This document shows positions 40,289 to 48,300 of a stretch of 64,000 bases of DNA, one piece after another (the stretch's first letter is position 1; each line of letters opens with the position of its first letter). The stretch comes from Bacteroidia bacterium (GTDB taxonomy: Bacteria; Bacteroidota; Bacteroidia; B-17B0; Aurantibacillaceae). The notes below the pieces were generated by a model. That model was not told the origin of the DNA. It saw only the letters and a program-made list of their open reading frames with translations, and searched no databases. A program made the position numbers and the translations under genes. The stretch covers positions 1 through 64,000 of the forward strand of contig JANYIQ010000250.1 in the NCBI GenBank assembly GCA_025362575.1, written 5' to 3'.

Positions 40289-42529
40289 ATGAAAAAATTA
40301 TTACTACATATTTTAATTCTGATAACGGTTAATGGCTATGCTCAGGTAACTTTAAAGGGCATTGTTAATTCCGACAGCAGCCTAACTGATCTGTCACGCG
40401 TGATCGTTTCCATTTCTGAATTGAATATTGTAGCACAAACAAATTCATCGGGAGCTTATCAGTTCAATAAACTTCCGCGAGGAAGATATACAGTGATGTA
40501 TAAATTACTTGGGTTTGAAACTCAGATACTCACAATAAATTTGAACGATACTCTTGTGGAAAAAAACATCCGTTTAAAACCAAGTTTCGTTCAGTATCCT
40601 GAAGTTGTTATTTACGGAACAAACAATTCTGCCAGCGATAAAACGGCAAACACCATTTCGCAGATTGATGTTATAGACATGCGAACAAGTGGTGCTTTAA
40701 ATTTAAGTGATGGCATTGCGAAAATTCCGGGAGTTAATCAATTAAGCACCGGCGCAGGTATCACAAAGCCCGTTATTCGCGGTTTATATGGCAATCGGAT
40801 CCAAACCGTATTATATGGATTAAGATTTGATAACCAGCAGTGGCAAGATGAACATGGTTTAGGTTTATCGGATGTAGGTATTGATAGAGTTGAGATCATA
40901 AAAGGTGCCGCCTCTCTATTATACGGATCGGAAGCAATGGGTGGAGTCATAAACATCATTGAAGAAAAGAGTGCGCCGGTTAAAACAGTGAAAGCCGATT
41001 TTTCGACCCGCTTTTTTTCTAACACATTTGGCAATGCAACAGATATTGGCGTGAAAGGTGCCACGCAAAAAATAAACTGGAGAATTCGTTTCGGAGAAGA
41101 CAGTCATGCCGATTACTCCGGTGGTGATAATAAACGCGTATTAAATTCACGCTTTGGCGGGTACTACGGTAAAGTAGGATTTGGTTTTAACGGCAAGCGC
41201 TGGATCAGTCAGAATAATTACATGTACACCAAAAGTAATTTCGGGTTTTTAATGGATACATTAATGCTGAAAGACACTCCTGACGACAGAATGAGCAGAA
41301 GTTTTGACAGACCGCATCATACCGTTAATTTAAATGTTTTCAGTTCCCAAAATAGTTTCTTCCTGAAAAGATCCAAACTGAAATTAAATCTGGGTTACCA
41401 AAGTAACAACCGTCAGGAGCAGGAAGGCGGAAATAAAATTAGTTTGAACATGCAATTAAACTCTTACATCACAAATATTGTGTGGACAAAATTGATCCGT
41501 GAAAAAATAGAATTCAATATTGGTACACAAGATCTCTATCAAACAAATACGAACCTTGGTGCACGAACAATAATACCGGATGCTACTGTAATGGAAAGTT
41601 CGGCCTATAGCTATGTAAAAGCCAACTTAAATCATCTTGTTATTGAGGGTGGCTTAAGATATGATTATAGAAGTGTACAAACTTTTACAACAGGAACTAT
41701 TAATACCGACCCAAGCGGCCCGGGATATAAAATAGTGCCGTTTTCAAGAAACTACAATGCAATAAATGGTTCTTTAGGGATAAGCGTTTTCGATACGAAA
41801 TATTTTAATGTAAAAGGAAATTTTTCCAGCGGCTATCGTTCCGCTAATCTTGCTGAACTATCATCGAACGGTTTGCATGAAGGCACATATCGATACGAGA
41901 TCGGAAACATTGACATGAAGATAGAACAGAATATATGTGGCGATCTTGCACTTTCATTAAGATCTTCCTTTATTAATCTTACAGCCACGGGATACTACAA
42001 TCGCTTTTTAAATTATATTTATCTGGCCCCGGATACAACAGAATACATAGGATTCCAGATCTACAATTATTTGCAGCGAAATGCCACCATACAAGGTGTT
42101 GAATTTACATCCGACATTCATCCCAAAAACATTAGCTGGTTCAACTGGATCACCAGCTACTCTTATATTGACGGCAAATTAGATAATGGAAAAGATCTTC
42201 CCTTTATTCCTGCACCAAAATTAAACTCAGACATTAAATTGAGTTTCAAAAATTCAAAAAAAATAAGTGAGTTTTCGATCAAACCCGGAGTTACCTATGT
42301 TTTCACTCAGAATCGTCCCGGAGAATTTGAAACTTCAACACCTGAGTACTATTTGTTGAATGCATCAGCTTCTTTAACTATTAAAAATCCAAAGAACATA
42401 ATTCAACTTTCTCTCACGGGTAACAACCTTTTGAATGCGGCCTATTACGACCATTTATCACGCTTTAAATATTATGGCATTTATAATATAGGAAGAAATG
42501 TTTCACTCAATTTTAAAATAACTATCTAA
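40289..42529 (+). CDS. TonB-dependent receptor with carboxypeptidase-regulatory-like N-terminal domain
   Basis: SSGAYQFNKLPRGRYTVMYKLLGFETQ; plug GITKPVIRGLYGNRIQTVLYGLRFDNQQW; IEIIKGAASLLYGSEAMGGVINI-like. Confidence 0.95.
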   Translation: MKKLLLHILILITVNGYAQVTLKGIVNSDSSLTDLSRVIVSISELNIVAQTNSSGAYQFNKLPRGRYTVMYKLLGFETQILTINLNDTLVEKNIRLKPSFVQYPEVVIYGTNNSASDKTANTISQIDVIDMRTSGALNLSDGIAKIPGVNQLSTGAGITKPVIRGLYGNRIQTVLYGLRFDNQQWQDEHGLGLSDVGIDRVEIIKGAASLLYGSEAMGGVINIIEEKSAPVKTVKADFSTRFFSNTFGNATDIGVKGATQKINWRIRFGEDSHADYSGGDNKRVLNSRFGGYYGKVGFGFNGKRWISQNNYMYTKSNFGFLMDTLMLKDTPDDRMSRSFDRPHHTVNLNVFSSQNSFFLKRSKLKLNLGYQSNNRQEQEGGNKISLNMQLNSYITNIVWTKLIREKIEFNIGTQDLYQTNTNLGARTIIPDATVMESSAYSYVKANLNHLVIEGGLRYDYRSVQTFTTGTINTDPSGPGYKIVPFSRNYNAINGSLGISVFDTKYFNVKGNFSSGYRSANLAELSSNGLHEGTYRYEIGNIDMKIEQNICGDLALSLRSSFINLTATGYYNRFLNYIYLAPDTTEYIGFQIYNYLQRNATIQGVEFTSDIHPKNISWFNWITSYSYIDGKLDNGKDLPFIPAPKLNSDIKLSFKNSKKISEFSIKPGVTYVFTQNRPGEFETSTPEYYLLNASASLTIKNPKNIIQLSLTGNNLLNAAYYDHLSRFKYYGIYNIGRNVSLNFKITI

Positions 42530-42540
42530 ATATAAAAGCT

Positions 42541-42960
42541 ATGAAAAAATTAATATCCCTCCTGCTCATTACCATTGTCTTGATCGGAACCGGCTGCAAA
42601 AAAAAGAGTGCCTCGCAAACTGTTGATCCACGGGTTCCTCCTGATATGGCTTTTAAAACCGGCGGGAAATACATTTCAACAAATGTTACTTCTGCAAAAC
42701 AGGACACGCTTTTGTTTGGGCTAATTGTAACAAAAACTGAAGATAACCTGACCAGTTTCAATGCTTCCGTTTCTTATGACGGCAGTACAAACACAACAAC
42801 GTTCTTTAATCACCACCTTACTTCCGATGAATACAATGGATATACCGTTGATGTATTGTATTACGTCAGGAATCAGTCAGGAACAGAAACTCTGACTTTC
42901 ACTATTGTTGACCGTGACGGAAACATAACAAAAAAAACAATTGTAGTCACCGTGCCTTAA
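42541..42960 (+). CDS. Hypothetical lipoprotein encoded with the TonB receptor
   Basis: Lipobox LIGTGC, 11 nt after the receptor. Confidence 0.8.
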   Translation: MKKLISLLLITIVLIGTGCKKKSASQTVDPRVPPDMAFKTGGKYISTNVTSAKQDTLLFGLIVTKTEDNLTSFNASVSYDGSTNTTTFFNHHLTSDEYNGYTVDVLYYVRNQSGTETLTFTIVDRDGNITKKTIVVTVP

Positions 42961-43087
42961 ACTCTTAAACCCAAAAATCAACATAAAACAAAAAGAAAGG
43001 AAAACCAAAAGCATGAAACAAAAAAAATCAATTCAACAAAATAAATAAACAGTTAAAAACAACAATTAAAAACCAAAAACAAACAAA

Positions 43088-43399
43088 ATGAAAAAGATCA
43101 CACTATTTTCGTTTGCATTAATTGCTCTAAGTTTAGCATCATGCAAAAAATCAAGAACCTGTACTTGTACCGGTACAACTACTACAACAGTAACTCAATC
43201 GGGTACTATTAACTCAGGTCCAACTTCAAGTTCTTCTCCGGAAGCTTACACTGAAGTGTTAAACAGCGCCACAAAGAAAACGGCAAAAGGTAAAGCGGAT
43301 TGCAATTCACGTACTTTAACCTTTACTGATTCTTTCACCAGCGGTGGAACAACCACTAAAACTGACGTTACTCAAGACATGACGTGTACAATTAAATAA
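43088..43399 (+). CDS. Small Cys-rich lipoprotein, array member 1
   Basis: MKKITLFSFALIALSLASCKKSRTCTCTGT; Lys-rich KKTAKGKADCNS. Confidence 0.8.
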   Translation: MKKITLFSFALIALSLASCKKSRTCTCTGTTTTTVTQSGTINSGPTSSSSPEAYTEVLNSATKKTAKGKADCNSRTLTFTDSFTSGGTTTKTDVTQDMTCTIK

Positions 43400-43419
43400 T
43401 AAACTTAAAACTTATAAAA

Positions 43420-43656
43420 ATGAAAAAAATAACCATATTATCAATTGCATTAGTTGCACTATCGTTCGCATCATGCAAAAAAGACAGAACCTGCAAATGC
43501 ACGACAACCGACAATTCACCGGGTGCTACAACATCGGAATATCAGGTAGTCTATAAAAAAGTAACAAAAGGCCAAGCTAAATCGGCTTGCATGTCACTTC
43601 AAGTAACTCCAACCGGGCAACCTTATACAGAAACACGTACTTGCTCTTTAAAATAA
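43420..43656 (+). CDS. Small Cys-rich lipoprotein, array member 2
   Basis: MKKITILSIALVALSFASCKKDRTCKCTT; KKVTKGQAKSACMS; C-terminal TCSLK. Confidence 0.8.
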   Translation: MKKITILSIALVALSFASCKKDRTCKCTTTDNSPGATTSEYQVVYKKVTKGQAKSACMSLQVTPTGQPYTETRTCSLK

Positions 43657-43679
43657 TTTAAAACCAAAAAAACAAGATC

Positions 43680-43892
43680 ATGAAAAAAATAACCATATTA
43701 TCAATTGCCTTAGTAGCATTATCTTTTGCATCATGCAAAAAAGACTGGACCTGTACTTGTACAGATGCAACCGGTGGAGAAGTAAAAAAATTCTCTAAGA
43801 TCACAAAAAGCCAGGCTCTATCAAACTGCCAATCTAAATCAGTTACAGAGTCAGGCACTACAAGCAATGAAACCTGTACTTTAAGCAAATAG
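43680..43892 (+). CDS. Small Cys-rich lipoprotein, array member 3
   Basis: MKKITILSIALVALSFASCKKDWTCTCTD; KITKSQALSNCQS; C-terminal TCTLSK. Confidence 0.8.
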   Translation: MKKITILSIALVALSFASCKKDWTCTCTDATGGEVKKFSKITKSQALSNCQSKSVTESGTTSNETCTLSK

Positions 43893-43976
43893 AATTATTT
43901 GCATAATAAACAACTACCGGAGGGGTCTGGTAGTTTACAAAAAAAGCCATCAGAGGTGCGCCTCAGATAGCTTTTC

Positions 43977-44010
43977 GAAAAGCTGCCGGAGTGGGTCCGG
44001 CAGCTTTTTT
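43977..44010. terminator. Strong terminator hairpin
   Basis: AAAAGCTGCCGG agtgggt CCGGCAGCTTTTTTT between convergent genes. Confidence 0.8.
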
Positions 44011-44025
44011 TATTAGGATATTAAT

Positions 44026-45186
44026 TTATAAAGTTCCTCTTAATGCCTGTTCTCTTTCTATCGATTCGAACAAGGCTTTAAAATTACCGGCTCCAAAACC
44101 TTTGGCGCCCATGCGTTGAATAACCTCATAAAATAAAGTTGGACGATCTTCAACAGGTTTGGTAAATATCTGAAGCAAATATCCTTCTTCATCAGCATCC
44201 ACTAAAATGGATAACTTCTGAAGCTCCTTGATATCTTCCTTCATCATATCGCGATGCACACCCAAACGTTTTGGGATCTCGTCATAATAAGCTTGCGGCG
44301 GAGGTGGTAAAAATTCAACGCCTCTCGCTTTTAATTCTTTTACAGTTGTAATAATATCATCTGTAGCCAGCGCCAGGTGCTGTACGCCTGCACCTTCATA
44401 AAAATCAATGTACTCTTCAATTTGCGATTTTTTCTTTCCTACTGCCGGTTCATTTATCGGGAACTTAATGCGGCCATTTCCGTTACTCATTACTTTACTC
44501 ATCAAAGCAGAATACTCGGTAGTGATCTGCTTATCATCGAAACTCAAAAAGTTTACAAAACCCATTACATCTTCGTACCACTTCACCGTGTTATTCATTT
44601 GATTCCAACCCACATTACCAACCATATGATCAATAAATTTCAATCCTACTGGTGTTGGGTTGTAATCGCTTTTCCATTCTTTGAATCCGGGTAAAAATAT
44701 TCCTTTGTAATTTTTTCGCTCTGTAAAAATGTGAACCGTTTCACCATAAGTATAGATCCCCGAACGAACCACTTCACCATGTTCATCTTTCTCAACAGTA
44801 GGTTCCATAAATGGTTTGGCGCCTCGCTTAACCGTTTCTTCGAATGCCTTGCGGGCATCTTCCACCCAAAGTGCAATTACTTTAACTCCATCTCCGTGTT
44901 TTTTTACGTGTTCTCCGATCGGTGAATCACTTACCAAAGCAGTAGTTAACACCAGGCGGATCTTATCTTGCTTAAGCACATAAGACACTTTATCTTTTAC
45001 GCCGGTTTCCAGACCTGAATAAGCTAATGATTGAAAACCAAATGCCGTTTTATAATAGTGAGCCGACTGCTTCGCGTTACCCACATAAAACTCTACATAA
45101 TCTGTTCCTAATAAAGGGAGGAAATCCTGTGCGCCTTCAAATATTTTTTCAAGACCATATTCTACGTTTTTTACTTCTTTTGCCAT
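44026..45186 (-). CDS. hpd: 4-hydroxyphenylpyruvate dioxygenase
   Basis: VEFYVGNAKQSAHYYKTAFGFQSLAYSGLETG; FIDHMVGNV; GVQHLALATDDIITTV; FTKPVEDRPTLFYEVIQRMGAKGFGAGNFKALFESIEREQ. Confidence 0.97.
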   Translation of the reverse strand: MAKEVKNVEYGLEKIFEGAQDFLPLLGTDYVEFYVGNAKQSAHYYKTAFGFQSLAYSGLETGVKDKVSYVLKQDKIRLVLTTALVSDSPIGEHVKKHGDGVKVIALWVEDARKAFEETVKRGAKPFMEPTVEKDEHGEVVRSGIYTYGETVHIFTERKNYKGIFLPGFKEWKSDYNPTPVGLKFIDHMVGNVGWNQMNNTVKWYEDVMGFVNFLSFDDKQITTEYSALMSKVMSNGNGRIKFPINEPAVGKKKSQIEEYIDFYEGAGVQHLALATDDIITTVKELKARGVEFLPPPPQAYYDEIPKRLGVHRDMMKEDIKELQKLSILVDADEEGYLLQIFTKPVEDRPTLFYEVIQRMGAKGFGAGNFKALFESIEREQALRGTL

Positions 45187-45340
45187 TTTAATGATTTTTG
45201 ATTTTTAGAATTTTTGATTTTTAGAATTAATGCTATGTGGAATTCCAGAAATCCAGAATTCAACAAATCAAAAATTCGATTACCCTTGCGCCATGTGCTG
45301 CGCCTGAATGGCCATTGATATGCGCTTGTTCTTTACCATT

Positions 45341-48300
45341 CTATACTTTTATCCCGATTATACAAACGTCATCTACCTGCTCATGTTTGCCACGCCAGCT
45401 CACAAATGCTTCTTCAAGCAGATCGTGTTGATCCTTCATTGGCATGTGTGCAATGGTCATGAGCAATTTCTGCAGTTTTTTAAACTTGAATTTTTTTCCG
45501 TTCTCTCCGCCAAACTGATCCGAGAAACCATCCGTTGTAATATAGACAGCATCTCCTTTTTGAAGTTGAATATGATTATCGTCAAAGATTTTATTTCCGA
45601 TCAAATATCCACCTATCGAATGTTTGCTGGCCTTATACTCTGTTAACTCACCGTTCCTGATCAATATCAATGGGCGATGCGCGCCCGAATATTGTAAGGT
45701 CATTGTTGATTTATGGTAGGCGCAAAGCGCTATGTCCATCCCATCGTTGGATGTATTATCCGAACTTTTGTTAAGCATTAGTCGAACTTTATCATCAAGT
45801 ATAGTAAGCGCCTGGCCTGGTGTTGTTACATTCTGGTCTTTGATAACCTGGTTCATCAAGTCGATACAAATTAGCGACATAAAAGCCCCCGGCACACCGT
45901 GTCCGGTACAATCGGCCACAGCAAAAACCGTTACTTCATTTGAAAAATTCTCTACCCAGTAAAAGTCACCACTCACAATATCCTTTGGTTTGTAATAAAT
46001 AAAACTTTCAGGAAAAGGCTTTGTTAGCACTTCTGCATCAGGAATTAATGCCAGCTGAATTTTTTTAGCGTACTTAATGCTATCTGTAATGTCCTTATTT
46101 TTTTCTTCAATAATTGCCTTTTGTTCAATAACCTCAGCGGTTCGCTCTCTTACTTTTTCCTCAAGATTACCGTATAGATTTGCGTTATCAAGCGCGATAG
46201 CAATAGACAAAGAAAGGCTTCTCAATATGTTAACCTGATACTCGGTATAAGCATTCGGAGAAAAACTTTGTACAGTTAAAACACCGATCTTCTTTTCCTT
46301 TGTAAATAAGGGAAGGTAAATAATAGATTCCGGAGACTGGCCGGCAACAGGGGCTTTACGAACCTTTATATATTTACTATATTCAAGCGGCGCATTATTA
46401 ATTACAATTTCCTTTTCATTATCAAAGCACCAAACTGCATAACGGTCTTTATCCTTTAAAAAGAATTCGAAGGTTTCCATTTTTTCTGAACGTTCAATAA
46501 AACCAGGAAACTGCAAACTCTCTGTCAAAGGATTGTATAACCCCATTCCAAAACATTCCGCCTTCATCAGGTTATTTATGTTTTCGTAAACCTTTGCAAC
46601 AATTGTTTCTATCGATAAAGAAGCTGCGCTGTCTTTGATGATCTGCGCAATGAGTTTTGTATCCTGAAAGTTCTTCTCGAGCTGTTCTTTTTGTTTTGTA
46701 ACCTCAACTGTACGCTCCTGCACCATATCTTCCATGTGCGCGTATAAGGAAGCGTTATCGATAGCAATACCTATATGAACCGAAAGATTTCTAAGTATGT
46801 TCAAATGATAGTCAGTATAAGAGTTTTTCTTAAAACTCTGAACAGAGATCACTCCAAGTTTTTTTTCTTTTCCAAATATTGGAATGAACATCATGGCAAC
46901 AGTTTCATCACCCAATACCGCAGAATAATCTGACTTAACGTATTTCAAATGCTCTGCCTCATAATCATTTATGAAGATCTCTTTTTCATTATTAAAGGTC
47001 CAAACAGAAAGTGTATCATCCGTTAAGGCATAAGCATAATCCAGTAAGTTCTTTCCATTTTCCATGGTGCCGGAGAACACAAGTCGTTTCAGATCTTCAC
47101 GATAAATACCGATGGCAAAAACCGAAGCGTCCATTAAGGTATTAACACTCTCGTAAACTTTTCCTATCACTTCTTGAATAGACAAAGTCGCAGTAATTTC
47201 TTTTCCGATCTGTCCGAGCAACCTTGTGTTTTCGTATGTTTTTTCGATCTCTTCTTTTTGCTTAACCACTTCAAGTGTACGCTCGTTCACTTTTTCTTCC
47301 ATGTTCTGGTAGAGGTGCGCATTATCCAATGCAATTCCAATGGAAACAGCAAGATTTTTAAGGATATTTAAATGGTAGGAAGAATAAACATTTTTTTCGA
47401 AACTCTGAACCGTAAGAACACCAATGACTTTTTCTTTTGAAGAAAGTGGCAGATAAACAATGGAGCTTGAATCCTTCCCTGAAACAGGAGCCTGCATCCC
47501 TTTAAGGTACTTTGTGTACTCTGCAGAGTAATCGTTTATGAAAATTTCTTTATCCTGGGAAAAACATTGTGTGGCCAAACGATTCGGATCATTTGCATCA
47601 TAACCATAATCTTCCATGATCACATCATTCTCAACAAAGCCTTTAAATTCGAGGCGATTGTTTTGCGCATTATATATTCCGATCCCAAAACAATCCGCCC
47701 GCATCAGTTTGTTTACGTTCTTATATACTTCCGAAATAATGGTCTCCATCGAAAGTGAAGCGCTGATGTCTTCTGCGATCTGCCCTAATAATTTGGTATC
47801 ATTATAATTTTTTTCAATTTCCTTTGTGCGTTCCTGTACACGAAGCTCCATGTTACTGTACAGCGAAGCGTTATCGATGGCAATAGCCACGTATACTGCA
47901 AGATTCTTCACGATTTGAACGTGATAATCGGTATAAGCATTTCCTTGCAGGCTTTGCACTGTGATCACCCCAATTACTTTTCCTTTTACAAAAAGCGGCG
48001 AGTAAATAAGAGAGCCTACTTCAAGCCCGTGCGTTGGAGCTATGTAATGTCCTACATGATCAAGAATTTCTTCTTTAAAATTATTAATGATTATGTCTTT
48101 CTGATCTAAAAAACAGATCCCTGCTAATTGTTCTTTGTTTACCGGATCTACAATATTCTTAAAGCGATCTGTTCCTTCCACATACAAGGGATAAAGGATC
48201 TCATTATTTTCTTTGTTGAATACACCAACTCCAAAACCAAAGGCATCCATTAAATTATTTACGTTAGCGTATGTTTTATCAATGATCTCTTCCAATGATA

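Noticed and set aside
42961-43892. CRISPR-like or satellite explanation for the repeated leaders of the small lipoproteins
   Set aside because: The repetition is confined to signal-peptide coding sequence in intact ORFs with irregular spacing
44026-45186. hpd as part of a local tyrosine catabolism cluster
   Set aside because: No hmgA, fahA or maiA-like genes are adjacent; only hpd itself is supported here
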